64,000 nucleotides of DNA from Curtobacterium herbarum (GTDB lineage Bacteria; Actinomycetota; Actinomycetes; Actinomycetales; Microbacteriaceae): contig NZ_JAFBBT010000001.1 in the NCBI RefSeq assembly GCF_016907335.1, positions 3,162,001 to 3,226,000 of the forward strand, given 5' to 3'. Numbering within the stretch: position 1 is the stretch's first letter; every line of letters begins with the position of its first letter. Positions 28,217-36,983 of the stretch are shown one piece after another. The position numbers and the translations under genes are program-made. The notes beneath the pieces are model-generated. The model was given only the letters and a program-made list of their open reading frames with translations. It ran no database searches and was not told where the DNA came from.

Positions 28217-28699
28217 TCAGATCGCCTTCGCGAAGCAGTACGACCACGGCATGGTCTCGGCGTACGGCTCGTACACGTCGATGCGGTCCCACCCGGTCTT
28301 CTCGTACAGTGCCACGGCCTCGGGCTGCTTGTCACCGGTCTGCAGGATCAGGCGACTGGCGCCCTGCTCGCGGCCGACCCGGGCGCACTCGTCGAGGAGC
28401 GCGGTCGCGGCGCCCTTGCCCCTCGCGGCGGCCAGGACGATGAGGCGCTTCAGCTCGATCTCGTCCCCGAGCCGACGGACGGCGATGTGGCCGAGGACCG
28501 TGCCGTCCTCGTCGACGGCGAGCAGGGAGGTCACCACGGTGGTCGGGTCGACGGACAGCACGCGGCTGCGCTCCGCGGCGATCTCGGGGGCCTCACCGGG
28601 GTTCCCGTCGCCGTAGCGCTCGTGCATCTCCTCGTCCATGGTCGCGCGGAGTGCGACTCCGCGCGGGTCTTCCCAGGGCACGCGCTCGATGGTGATCAC
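28217..28699 (-). CDS. GNAT family N-acetyltransferase
   Basis: GTG 28699 (VITIERVPWEDPRG) gives 160 residues, with AGGA about 10 bases upstream. The GNAT fold is shown by GHIAVRRLGDEIELKRLIVL (beta4) and the acetyl-CoA pyrophosphate loop ARGKGAATALLDECARVG, then LYEKTGWDRIDVYEPY near the end. Substrate unknown. It is separated from the TetR promoter region by only 18 bases at its 3' end. Confidence 0.87.
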   Translation of the reverse strand: MITIERVPWEDPRGVALRATMDEEMHERYGDGNPGEAPEIAAERSRVLSVDPTTVVTSLLAVDEDGTVLGHIAVRRLGDEIELKRLIVLAAARGKGAATALLDECARVGREQGASRLILQTGDKQPEAVALYEKTGWDRIDVYEPYAETMPWSYCFAKAI

Positions 28700-28781
28700 G
28701 GTCGTCAATCCTGACACGGACGGACGACAGCCGGCGTACCGCGGTGCGCACCACGGCCGACCCCGCGTCGGAGCGGTGGGC

Positions 28782-29456
28782 TCAGCCGAGCGCACCGATC
28801 GGGCTGGCGTCGAGATCCTCGAGCAGCGCCGCCGCGTCGTCGTACACGGCGGCAGCACCCGCACCGCGCAGTTCGTCGCCGCCGATCCCGCCGGTCATCA
28901 CGCCGATGCACGGCACACCGACCCGCTTCGCCGACTCGACGTCCCACATCGCGTCGCCGACCATCACGGCGTGCTCCGCGTCGACGCCGGCCTTCCGCAG
29001 GGCGACCTCGATGATCCCGGGGTCCGGCTTCGCCTGCTCGACGTCCTCGCTGCTCGTGACGGCGGTGATCCACTGCTCGGCGTCCAGGAGTTCGAGCAGC
29101 CGGTCGAGTTCGTTCTGCGGGGCACTGGTCGCCAGGACCACGGCGTGCCCGCGGCCGGCGACGGCCTCGAGCAGGTCCCGGGCGCCGGGCAGCAGGCGCA
29201 GCTGCGGCATGTGCTCGGAGTAGAAGGCGGTGTGGAACTGCTTCGCGGTGTCGCGGACCTCGTCGGAGGCGTCCGGCAGCAGCGACTCCAGCAGCTTCGC
29301 CGAGTCCATGCCGATCGCCCGGTGGATGCGCCAGGCGTCGACGGACTCCCCCGCCGCGCGGAACGCCCGCCACCAGGCGTCGATGTGGGCGTAGTTCGAG
29401 TCGGCCAGGGTGCCGTCGATGTCGAACAGGACGGCGGTGGTGGAGGTGTCGGACAT
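28782..29456 (-). CDS. HAD family hydrolase (phosphoglycolate phosphatase-like)
   Basis: ATG 29456 is preceded by GGAGG. The 224 residues show all HAD motifs: VLFDIDGTLADSN (nucleophile and acid Asp), VVLATSAPQNE (motif II), AKPDPGIIEVALRKAG (motif III Lys) and MVGDAMWDVESAKRVGV (motif IV). The helical cap between motifs I and II resembles phosphoglycolate and sugar phosphatases. Physiological substrate unknown. Confidence 0.9.
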   Translation of the reverse strand: MSDTSTTAVLFDIDGTLADSNYAHIDAWWRAFRAAGESVDAWRIHRAIGMDSAKLLESLLPDASDEVRDTAKQFHTAFYSEHMPQLRLLPGARDLLEAVAGRGHAVVLATSAPQNELDRLLELLDAEQWITAVTSSEDVEQAKPDPGIIEVALRKAGVDAEHAVMVGDAMWDVESAKRVGVPCIGVMTGGIGGDELRGAGAAAVYDDAAALLEDLDASPIGALG

Positions 29457-29555
29457 GCCTCCACCCTGCTCCGTGGGTGGCGGCCGGTGCCTCAGGCCCG
29501 CCTCGTCGGGACGAAACGGCCACCCCTCACAGCGACGCTCCGGTTGGCTCGGGAC

Positions 29556-30323
29556 ATGCCGTCCGTGTCCGTCGTCGTCCCCGTGCTGGACGACGCCGCG
29601 CACCTCCGGCGCTGTCTCGCCGCCCTGGAGGCGCAGACCCGGCCCGCCGACGAGGTGGTCGTCGTCGACAACGGCAGCGCCGACGACAGCGCGGCCGTGG
29701 CCCGGGCTGCCGGTGCCGTCGTCCGGAGCGAACCGGTGCGCGGGATCGCCCGGGCCGCGTCCCGTGGCTACGACACCGCGCACGGCGACGTGATCGTCCG
29801 GCTCGACGCGGACTCCGTCCCGCCGCCGGACTGGATCGCCACCGCGCTCGCGCTGCTCGAGGACCCGTCGGTCGTCGCCGTCACCGGGCCCGGTCGGCCG
29901 TCCGACGCCGGCGGACTCGTCCGGGTCGTCTGGCCGGTCCTCTACATGCGGCCGTACTTCGTGCTCATGCGCGGAGCGCTCTCCCGGCCGCCGCTGTTCG
30001 GGTCCGCGATGGCCCTCCGCCGGTCGACGTGGCTCGCCGTCCGCGACCGGGTGCACCGCGACGACCCCGAGGTGCACGACGACATCGACCTCAGCATGCA
30101 GTTCGACCCCGAGTGGCGGGTGCTCGCCGACCCCGCGCTCACGGTGCGGGTGTCCGCGCGGCCGTTCGCGAGCCTCCCGTCCGCCGTCCGGCGTGCCCGG
30201 CGTGCGTTCCACACGTTCCGGGTGAACGGCCGGCGGGGCTCGCCGCCGCGGCGGTGGGCCCGACGGCTGCGCACGGACTGGCGGAACCGCGACCAGGCGC
30301 ACGCGTGGTGGCGCGGTCGCTGA
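29556..30323 (+). CDS. Glycosyltransferase family 2 protein
   Basis: ATG 29556 (MPSVSVVVPVLDDAAHLRRC) begins a 255-residue GT-A glycosyltransferase. VVDNGSADDSAAVARAAG is the nucleotide-sugar binding segment and VRLDADSVPPPDW holds the D-x-D metal motif. EVHDDIDLSMQF resembles the ED-like catalytic segment. One short hydrophobic stretch (VVWPVLYMRPYFVLM) may touch the membrane. It probably adds sugars to a cell-surface glycan or lipid; acceptor unknown. Confidence 0.88.
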   Translation: MPSVSVVVPVLDDAAHLRRCLAALEAQTRPADEVVVVDNGSADDSAAVARAAGAVVRSEPVRGIARAASRGYDTAHGDVIVRLDADSVPPPDWIATALALLEDPSVVAVTGPGRPSDAGGLVRVVWPVLYMRPYFVLMRGALSRPPLFGSAMALRRSTWLAVRDRVHRDDPEVHDDIDLSMQFDPEWRVLADPALTVRVSARPFASLPSAVRRARRAFHTFRVNGRRGSPPRRWARRLRTDWRNRDQAHAWWRGR

Positions 30324-30682
30324 CCGGTTCCGACCGACGAGCGGCAGGCGGGACCACCGACCGACGGGATGATCCGTTCGGCGCAGGCCGTGCACAGTCC
30401 GGACGGACGGCGTAGCGTCGCCTCAGTCGCCCTGCCGGAAGGCACCCGAGGGACCCTGACCTCGTGGAGCGACAACCCGCGCCTGCCACTCCCGGAGGCA
30501 CGCGCAGGCCGCGGACGCCCGCCCCTGACCCGAACGGCGGCGGGCGTCCGCGATCCCACCTCGGCCACCTGCCGGCCCGGAGGCTGCCCCGCGGTCGGGT
30601 GTCGAGCCTCCCGCCCGAAACGTCAAGCACGACACGTCAAGCACGACGCGTCCCGCGCCCGTCGCCGGTGCCGTCGCCGCGC
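30324..30682. other. Non-coding gap between convergent genes
   Basis: No convincing gene is seen in this 359-base stretch. It holds one terminator-like hairpin (30510-30552) and a short direct duplication CGTCAAGCACGAC near 30621 and 30635. Confidence 0.6.
30510..30552. terminator. 14-bp inverted repeat, probable terminator
   Basis: CGCGGACGCCCGCC (30510-30523) pairs perfectly with 30539-30552 over a 15-base loop. It lies about 190 bases downstream of the glycosyltransferase and in front of the convergent ROK gene. Confidence 0.55.
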
Positions 30683-31870
30683 TCAGCCCGCTGCGGGGTC
30701 GGCCAGCAGGGACGCGAACGCCAGCTCGGCCGCACCGCGGAACAGCACGCTGCCGACGAGTTCCGCGGGCACGATCCGCAGGTCCTCGCCCATCGCCGTC
30801 ATCGTCTGCGCGCGGACGGCGTCCTCGAGACGAGTCCCGACGTGCCGGAGGAGCGTGCCGAGGAACCCACCCAGGACGACGACGTCCGGGTTGACGGTGT
30901 GCACGACGTTGCGGATCGCGACGGCGAGCGCGGTGACCTGCCGCTCGACGACCGCCGCGAGGACCGGCGCGGGACCGGCTGCGAGGACGTCCCCGAGTCG
31001 GTCGGCCTCGTCGATGCCGAGGCCGGCGGCGTCGAGCAGTGCAGCCTGCGACGCCTCGGTCTCGAGGCACCCGACCGCTCCGCAGTGGCAGCGGATGCCG
31101 TTCGCGGCGACGAAGGTGTGACCGAGCTCGCCGGCGTACCCGGCGGCTCCGGCGAGGGGTCGGCCGCCGGTGATGATGCCGCCGCCGATGCCGCTCGCGC
31201 CGCCGTTGACGTAGACGACGTCGGTCGCCCCGCGGCCGGCGCCGTAGAGGAACTCCGCCGTGACACCGAGGTTGGCGTCGTTCGCGGCGCGGACCGGCAG
31301 CCCGGTGCGCTCGGCGAGGGGTGCGGCGAAGGCCTCGTCCCGCCAGGCCAGGTGCGGGGCGTACCGGACGACGCCGTCGCCGACGCGGACGATCCCGGGG
31401 ACGGACACGGCGGTGCCGACCACCCGACGGCCCGCGTCCCGCTGCCGTGCGGCGGCCGAGGCGACGAGGTCGGTGGCTATCGCGAGGGCCTCGTCGGGCG
31501 TCGAGACCGAGGACGTGCGGACCGTCCGGCGTTCGTGTTCGGTGCCGTCGAGACCGATGACCGCCAGGGTCACGGCGTCGATCTCGGGCACGATCCCGAG
31601 GGCGACGACCTCGGCGGAGGCCGACACCGTCGCGCTCGGCCGACCGACGCCGGTGGCGGGCGGTGCGTCCCCCTCGACGACGAGGCCGAGGTCGACGAGC
31701 TCGCCGACCAGGGCGGCGACCGTCGAGCGGTTCAGGCCGGTCTCACGCGTCAGCGCCGAGCGGGGCATGGGTCCGCGCTCGTGCGCCAGGCGCAGGACCC
31801 GGGCGAGGTTGCGGCGGCGGACGACGTCCGTGGTGCGCACCGGACGGGAGGCCGTACTCGCCTCCGACAT
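30683..31870 (-). CDS. ROK family transcriptional regulator
   Basis: The 395-residue protein starts at ATG 31870. The N-terminal winged helix (residues 20-75, ALTRETGLNRSTVAALVGELV) precedes a ROK sugar-kinase-like domain with VNGGASGIGGGIITGGRP, AGELGHTFV and the zinc cysteines of CHCGAVGCLE. Proteins of this type (NagC, XylR) repress sugar genes and bind sugars as inducer. The target is not obvious: no sugar operon adjoins it, and the divergent gene is an MFS carrier. xylAB lies 19 kb away. Confidence 0.9.
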   Translation of the reverse strand: MSEASTASRPVRTTDVVRRRNLARVLRLAHERGPMPRSALTRETGLNRSTVAALVGELVDLGLVVEGDAPPATGVGRPSATVSASAEVVALGIVPEIDAVTLAVIGLDGTEHERRTVRTSSVSTPDEALAIATDLVASAAARQRDAGRRVVGTAVSVPGIVRVGDGVVRYAPHLAWRDEAFAAPLAERTGLPVRAANDANLGVTAEFLYGAGRGATDVVYVNGGASGIGGGIITGGRPLAGAAGYAGELGHTFVAANGIRCHCGAVGCLETEASQAALLDAAGLGIDEADRLGDVLAAGPAPVLAAVVERQVTALAVAIRNVVHTVNPDVVVLGGFLGTLLRHVGTRLEDAVRAQTMTAMGEDLRIVPAELVGSVLFRGAAELAFASLLADPAAG

Positions 31871-31920
31871 GTCCGCTCCGTTCGTCGTCCCGCCAGCGTA
31901 GTGCGGCGGGCGCCGCCGGG

Positions 31921-31992
31921 GCCGAGCCTCGGCCTGGCGGACATCTTGCGGCCTCCGGGAGGCGCAGAGTGTCCGCAGGGCCGAGGCTCGGC
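31921..31992. repeat. Long imperfect hairpin of 72 nt
   Basis: GCCGAGCCTCGGCC at the left end is complementary to the right end GGCCGAGGCTCGGC, and GCGGACA in the left arm pairs with TGTCCGC in the right arm. The whole 72 nt can fold into one stem with a few mismatches. It lies between the divergent ROK and MFS genes, so it is not a simple terminator. Its length equals that of the other palindromic family here but its sequence differs. Confidence 0.75.
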
Positions 31993-32054
31993 GCGCGCAC
32001 GCACGCCCGCCTGCCGGAGCCGGCCACCTTGCCGTCTGTTCATGGTGGCGGGTC

Positions 32055-32100
32055 GACGAGTCGTTCTACGGTCGAACGACGTCGACCTCGACGACTCGTC
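32055..32100. promoter_or_regulatory. Inverted repeat upstream of MFS gene
   Basis: GACGAGTCGT (32055-32064) is perfectly complementary to ACGACTCGTC (32091-32100), with GTCGAAC/GTCGAC repeats inside. It ends 17 bases before the MFS start and could be an operator or a leader hairpin. Confidence 0.45.
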
Positions 32101-32117
32101 AGCATCGAGGAGCCCGG

Positions 32118-33386
32118 ATGCCGCTCAGGATCGTCTTCCCCCTGATCTCGCTCACCTACGGCGTCGGCAACTGGCTGACCTACCTGGCGCTGATCGTCTA
32201 CGTCCAGACACAGGCGGGATCGTCGGCGAGCGCGGGGCTGTTCCTGGTGCAGACCGTGCCCGCGCTACTGGTCTCGGGCCAGATCGCCCGGGCGGTCCCG
32301 ACGACGCGCGTGCGCTCGGCCTGGGTCGCGTGCCAGGTCGTCCTCGCGGCGATGACCGTTCCGGCAGCGTTCTTCGTGTCGCACCTGTGGGTCGTCTACG
32401 CCTACGCGGGGACGAGCATGATCGTCCGGGCGGTCGCGAACCCACTGCTCCTCACCCTGGTGAGCGCCTCGGTCGAGCCTGCCGAGAGATCCGCGGTCCT
32501 CCGCTCCGTCAGCGCGACGTCGGCGGTCACGCTCGCGGTCGCTCCGGCACTGGGCGGCTCGCTCCTGCCCGTCGTCGGACCGACCTGGCTGCTGCTCGTC
32601 AACGCGGCACTGTTCCTGTGCGTCGGTGGTGCGGTCCTCCTGCACCCGCGGCTCTCGGCTGCGCCACCAGACACGGAGGGACGACACCGCGAGCACAGCA
32701 CCGAGCTGCGTCCGAACGGCTCCTGGTTCCGACTACCGGGCTTCGCCGCGCTCGTCCGGGTCGAGGGCGCGGACCTGCGCTCGTGGCGTCACCCGTTCAC
32801 GAGGCTCTGGATGCTCCTGCTCATCGGCGGCGCTGTCCTGAACATCGTCGAGACGCCCCTCGTCTTCAGCGTGGTGCACCTCGACGAGACGGCCTTCGGG
32901 TGGATGCTCGCGGCCTACGGGGTCGGGGGGCTCCTGGTGCTGGTGCACAACCTGCGGACCGCTGGTCGCGCACGGACCGGACGCACGGCGGAACGGCGGG
33001 GGACGACGCTGTCCGGGTCGGCACTGGCAGTCGGGTTCGCCCTGCTCGTCGTCATCGCCTCGGGCGCGACGCCGACGCCAGCCACCGCCCCGATCGCGAT
33101 CCTGTCCTTCGGGTTCCTCGGGTTCGGGGGGAGTTGGCTGTCGGGCACCGCTCGCGCGTGGCTCAATGCGTCGTTCGAGGGCCGTGGCGCCGACACCACG
33201 AAGGCCATGTGGACCTGGGCCTCCCAGGTGACGCTCGCGATCAACCTCGTCGTGTACCTGACGTTCTTCGTGGTCTTCACCGCCACACCGGCCGGCGTGT
33301 GGGTCCTCGCGCCGGTGCTGGCCGCCTACGGCTGCCTCCTCGTGGCGCTCGCTCGGACTCGTCCGCCGCGGGTCGTCGCTGCCTGA
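32118..33386 (+). CDS. MFS transporter (efflux-like), substrate unknown
   Basis: ATG 32118 follows GAGGA at 32107-32111. The 422 residues contain about 11-12 membrane helices with a polar loop near residues 185-215 and another near 275-290. The first helix (FPLISLTYGVGNWLTYLALI) and the general layout resemble the macrolide-efflux type MFS proteins, but no decisive motif is visible. It is divergent from the ROK regulator with two hairpins between them, which may couple their control. Confidence 0.78.
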   Translation: MPLRIVFPLISLTYGVGNWLTYLALIVYVQTQAGSSASAGLFLVQTVPALLVSGQIARAVPTTRVRSAWVACQVVLAAMTVPAAFFVSHLWVVYAYAGTSMIVRAVANPLLLTLVSASVEPAERSAVLRSVSATSAVTLAVAPALGGSLLPVVGPTWLLLVNAALFLCVGGAVLLHPRLSAAPPDTEGRHREHSTELRPNGSWFRLPGFAALVRVEGADLRSWRHPFTRLWMLLLIGGAVLNIVETPLVFSVVHLDETAFGWMLAAYGVGGLLVLVHNLRTAGRARTGRTAERRGTTLSGSALAVGFALLVVIASGATPTPATAPIAILSFGFLGFGGSWLSGTARAWLNASFEGRGADTTKAMWTWASQVTLAINLVVYLTFFVVFTATPAGVWVLAPVLAAYGCLLVALARTRPPRVVAA

Positions 33387-33457
33387 GGCACCGGTCGGGA
33401 CGGCGCGCGGGTGCACCAGAGGCGGGCGAGGCGCCACCCCACGCGGCGGCTGCGGGC

Positions 33458-33976
33458 CTACCGGCTCGGGCCTGCACCGTCGGCGTCGAGCGAGCGGAGG
33501 TACCGGGCGTTGCCGCGCAGCGCTGCGTCGTACCGCTCGAGCTCGGGCGTGCCGACGTGGTCCGCCAGGAGTTCGAGCAGGCTCCCGAGCGCGGTGCCCA
33601 CCTGCCCAGCGGCGTGGAGGGTGAGGGCTTCGAACGCTCCGAGCGCGACGGAGTCCGGGAACTCCGTGCGCCCCCGCGCGAACACCTGCCGCGATTCGTC
33701 GAGCTGGCCGAGGTTGCGGAGCGTGCTGCCCCACTGGAGGAAGCAGCGACGGCGGACGTCCCCCGCCAGTCCCTGCTCCATGGCCTGTTCGTAGAACCCC
33801 AGGGCCGTCGCCTCGTCGCCTGCGGTGTCGTACGCGCCGCCGAGTTCGTAGAGCACACGCGGGTCCTCGGGGTGCGCGTCGTGGATCGGGAGCAGTGCCT
33901 CGATGGTCGGGCCCATGTCCTCCCGGTCCCGAGCGGCGAAGATGCTGTCCAGCTGCGCCTCGAGTGCGTTCGTCAC
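33458..33976 (-). CDS. Tetratricopeptide-repeat protein
   Basis: GTG 33976 is preceded by GGAGGA. The 172 residues hold TPR-like helical pairs: PRVLYELGGAYDTAGDEATAL (about residues 40-60), LQWGSTLRNLGQLDESRQVF, and ALGAFEALTLHAAGQ. TPR domains mediate protein contacts; the partner is unknown. This family of short soluble TPR proteins is frequent in actinobacteria. The gene is divergent from the carrier gene across about 140 bases. Confidence 0.75.
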   Translation of the reverse strand: MTNALEAQLDSIFAARDREDMGPTIEALLPIHDAHPEDPRVLYELGGAYDTAGDEATALGFYEQAMEQGLAGDVRRRCFLQWGSTLRNLGQLDESRQVFARGRTEFPDSVALGAFEALTLHAAGQVGTALGSLLELLADHVGTPELERYDAALRGNARYLRSLDADGAGPSR

Positions 33977-34118
33977 GGTCGGGTCCTCCCGGTGGGATCG
34001 GGTGGCTCCGGCGGCCACGACGACACAGTACCCAGGAGCCGTTCCGCCGCCGGTGCCGTTCCCGCAGTGGGAACACGGACGTAACGCGGGCGAAACGGGA
34101 CCGCGCTGGGGTGGAGGC

Positions 34119-35450
34119 ATGGACCTCACGAAACCGGAACGCGCCCCCGCTCGCTGGTACCGCTCGCTCTTCGTGCAGATCGCGATCGGGGTGGTCCTCG
34201 GCATCCTCGTCGGGGCGTTCGTCCCGTCGGCGGCCACGGCGCTGGGCATCGTCGGTCAGGGCTTCATCCGGCTGATCGAGATGGTGATCGCACCGCTGGT
34301 CTTCATCGTCGTCGTCACCGGCATCGTGCACGTCGGGGACCTGCGATCCGTGGGCCGCATCGCCGGTAAGGCGATGACGTACTTCGTCATCGCGTCGACG
34401 TGCGCGCTCGTGTTCGGCCTGCTGGTCGGCAACCTGGTCCGCCCGGGCGCGGGCCTCCGGATCGACCCGTCCTCGTTGGACGCGTCGGCGGTCACGGCGA
34501 AGACGGCCGGTGGGAAGATCCCGGACGCCGGCACGTTCATCCTCGACCTCATCCCGTCCAGCGTCGTGGACGCGTTCGCGACGAACGACATCCTGCAGGT
34601 GCTCGTCTTCGCGGTGTTCGTCGGCGCGGCCATCGCGGCGATCGGGCCGGAGCGGACCCGCCCGCTGGTCCGCGGACTCGACCTCTGTCTCGAGGTGGTC
34701 TACCGGATCCTGGGATGGGTGATGCGCCTGTCGCCGCTGGGAGCCTTCGGGGCGATGGCGTCCGTGGTCGGGCAGTACGGCATCGCGACGCTCAGCTCGT
34801 ACGGGCTGCTGATCATGGCGTGCTACGCCGCGGCGGCGGTGTTCATCGTGGTGCTCCTCGTCGTCGGGCAGCTCCTGTCCGGCGTCCCCGTCTGGCGGTT
34901 CGTCTGGCACACCCGTGCCGAGTTCGGACTCGCGCTGGGGACCGCATCGACCGAGGCCGTGCTGCCGCGGATGATCACGCGCCTCACCGACGTCGGCGTC
35001 TCCCGCAGCGTCGCCGGCCTCGTCGTCCCGACCGGCTACTCGTTCAACCTCGACGGGGCGGCGATCTACCTGTCGATCGCGCTGCTCTTCCTGACCCAGG
35101 CGTTCGGGGTACCGCTCACCCTCGAGCAGCAGGTGGCCGCACTCGGGGTGCTCCTGCTGACCTCGAAGGGCATGGCGGGCGTCCCGGGGTCGTCCTTCCT
35201 GGCGCTGTCGGCCACCGCGACGAGCCTCGGCCTCTTCCCCGTCGCGGGCGTCGCGCTGCTGCTCGGCGCGGACCGGATCATGGACTCGATGCGCGTGAGC
35301 GTGAACCTGCTCGGCAACTGCGTCGCCGCACTCGTCGTGGCCCGGTGGCAGGGCGCGCTCGACCGTGAGCGTGTCGACACCGTGCTCCGCCCGCAGCAGG
35401 CATCGCCGGAGGAGACGCTCCTCCCGAAGGCGACGACGTCCCTCTCCTGA
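34119..35450 (+). CDS. Dicarboxylate/amino acid:cation symporter (DAACS)
   Basis: ATG 34119 (GTGGAGG just upstream) gives 443 residues with the glutamate/C4-dicarboxylate carrier fold. Landmarks are IRLIEMVIAPLVFIVVVTG in helix 3, ALGTASTEAVLPRM in hairpin 1, PTGYSFNLDGAAIYLSIALL in helix 7 (family form NMDGT, here NLDGA) and SKGMAGVPGSSF in hairpin 2. It would import glutamate, aspartate or C4 acids with Na+ or H+. Single gene. Confidence 0.92.
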   Translation: MDLTKPERAPARWYRSLFVQIAIGVVLGILVGAFVPSAATALGIVGQGFIRLIEMVIAPLVFIVVVTGIVHVGDLRSVGRIAGKAMTYFVIASTCALVFGLLVGNLVRPGAGLRIDPSSLDASAVTAKTAGGKIPDAGTFILDLIPSSVVDAFATNDILQVLVFAVFVGAAIAAIGPERTRPLVRGLDLCLEVVYRILGWVMRLSPLGAFGAMASVVGQYGIATLSSYGLLIMACYAAAAVFIVVLLVVGQLLSGVPVWRFVWHTRAEFGLALGTASTEAVLPRMITRLTDVGVSRSVAGLVVPTGYSFNLDGAAIYLSIALLFLTQAFGVPLTLEQQVAALGVLLLTSKGMAGVPGSSFLALSATATSLGLFPVAGVALLLGADRIMDSMRVSVNLLGNCVAALVVARWQGALDRERVDTVLRPQQASPEETLLPKATTSLS

Positions 35451-35578
35451 CCCGCGCGCCGCGATCGTCGCCAGCTTCTGCACCGCACGAGCGATCCCAC
35501 AGTGGAGATCGTCAACGTGATCACCGACATCGGCGCGTCCGGCGAATCGGTACCGACACCACGGGAGGACGCACGACC

Positions 35579-35805
35579 ATGACCGAGTACAGCGACGAGA
35601 CCAAACGGCTCGCACACGGGCTCGCTGCGAAGGTGGGAAGAAGCTGGAGGGAACGGACCGTCAGCTGAGCCGGGACGCCGCCGGACGGTACGTGATCATC
35701 CCGCGGGTCGACGGAGGCAGGGCCTGCTCCGCATCCGGCGGGCCGACGAGCACGGGTGATCGGTGGCGAGCGGCGGTCGCCACGTTCCGCCGACTCGTTC
35801 GCTGA
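35579..35805 (+). pseudogene. Probable frameshifted small gene
   Basis: ATG 35579 follows GGGAGGA and reads MTEYSDETKRLAHGLAAKVG before a stop at 35668 (29 residues). Shifting by one base near 35633-35640 opens a second frame to 35805 that reads KKLEGTDRQLSRDAAGRYVI and ends TFRRLVR. The two halves join into a plausible protein of about 75 residues, so this looks like a gene broken by an indel, or a sequencing error. No family recognised. Confidence 0.35.
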
Positions 35806-35852
35806 CCCTGCCGGTGCTCTCCGCCGGCAGCGCGCACGAGGACGCGCGCCGG

Positions 35853-36983
35853 CTACCCCAGCGGGACCGGCGCCGGCCGGGAGGCGCGACTCGCCACCTC
35901 GACGACGGCGCGCTCCCGCCCCGCGGTCGCGATCGACTCCATGACGTCGAGCACGTGGAACGCCAGCTCGCCGGAGGCCCGGTGCGGCTCCCCCGAGGCG
36001 ATCGCCCGTGCCATGTCGGCCAGGCCCACCCCGCGGCCGGCGTCACGGTGGCCGGCGAGGACGGGGAGCTCCTGGAACGTCCGGTCCTCGGCGGTGGCGA
36101 TGCGGCTCGGGTCCGAGAAGCGGTTCGGGTCGGCGACCGACAGGGACCCGGCGGTGCCGTGCACCTCGAACAGCGGGGACTCGGTCGCCCAGACCTCGAA
36201 GGACAGCGTGACCGTGGAGACGACGCCGTCCTCGTGCTCCAGCACCGCGACGACGTGGGTGTCCACGTCGACCGGCAGCACCTGCCCGGCGTTCGGCCCG
36301 GTGGCGACCGTGCGCTGTCGGGTCGAGCGGGTCGTGCTGCCGCTGACCCGCACCACGGAGCCGAAGAACGTGACGAGGCTCGTCAGGTAGTACGGGCCCA
36401 TGTCGAGCAGCGGGCCGCCGCCCGGCTGGTAGTAGAAGCCGGGTGCCGGGTGCCAGAGCTCGTGGCCCGGAGCACTCCAGGACACCGCGGCGGCGACCGG
36501 GGTGCCGATGCGGCCGGCGTCGATCGCGGCCCGTGCGGTCTGGATCCCGGTGCCGAGCACGGTGTCCGGGGCGCTGCCGACCCGGAGGCCCGCGGCGTCG
36601 GCGGCGGCCAGGACCGGGGCGGCCTCGGCGGTGCTCAGCGCGAGCGGCTTCTCGCCGTAGACGTGCTTGCCCGCGGCGAGCGCCCGGCGCGCGACGTCGG
36701 CGTGGGCGGCGGGGATCGTCAGGTTGAGGACGACGTCGACGTCCGGGGACGCCAGCAGCTCGTCGACACCGAGCGCCTGGACGCCCTGTTCGCCGGCGAC
36801 GGCTGCTGCCCGGGCGGTGTCGAGGTCGGCGACCGCGGTGAGGCGCAGGTCCGGCAGCGACGGGAACTGCTCGAGGTACTGCCTGCTGATGTTCCCGACC
36901 CCGACCATCCCGACCCGCAGCGGAGCGGCGGCCCGAGGAGCGGCGGCACGAGCACCGGCGCCGCTCTCGACCCCGGCGCTCAT
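35853..36983 (-). CDS. Gfo/Idh/MocA family oxidoreductase
   Basis: ATG 36983 overlaps the ThuA stop as ATGA. The 376 residues have an Ala-rich N-terminus, the Rossmann motif VGMVGVGNISRQYLEQF and the EKP motif (GKHVYGEKPLALS) with the Lys used in NAD(P)-linked sugar oxidation, then a GGGPLLDMGPYY segment in the substrate domain. It probably oxidises or reduces a sugar or cyclitol. It is the third gene of an operon with ThuA and a second Gfo/Idh enzyme. Confidence 0.9.
   Translation of the reverse strand: MSAGVESGAGARAAAPRAAAPLRVGMVGVGNISRQYLEQFPSLPDLRLTAVADLDTARAAAVAGEQGVQALGVDELLASPDVDVVLNLTIPAAHADVARRALAAGKHVYGEKPLALSTAEAAPVLAAADAAGLRVGSAPDTVLGTGIQTARAAIDAGRIGTPVAAAVSWSAPGHELWHPAPGFYYQPGGGPLLDMGPYYLTSLVTFFGSVVRVSGSTTRSTRQRTVATGPNAGQVLPVDVDTHVVAVLEHEDGVVSTVTLSFEVWATESPLFEVHGTAGSLSVADPNRFSDPSRIATAEDRTFQELPVLAGHRDAGRGVGLADMARAIASGEPHRASGELAFHVLDVMESIATAGRERAVVEVASRASRPAPVPLG

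Noticed and set aside
30464-34084. A very long plus-strand frame covering 30.5-34.1 kb
   Set aside because: It runs antisense through the ROK and TPR genes and out of frame through the MFS gene, which have clear motifs, and its sequence is low-complexity without domains.
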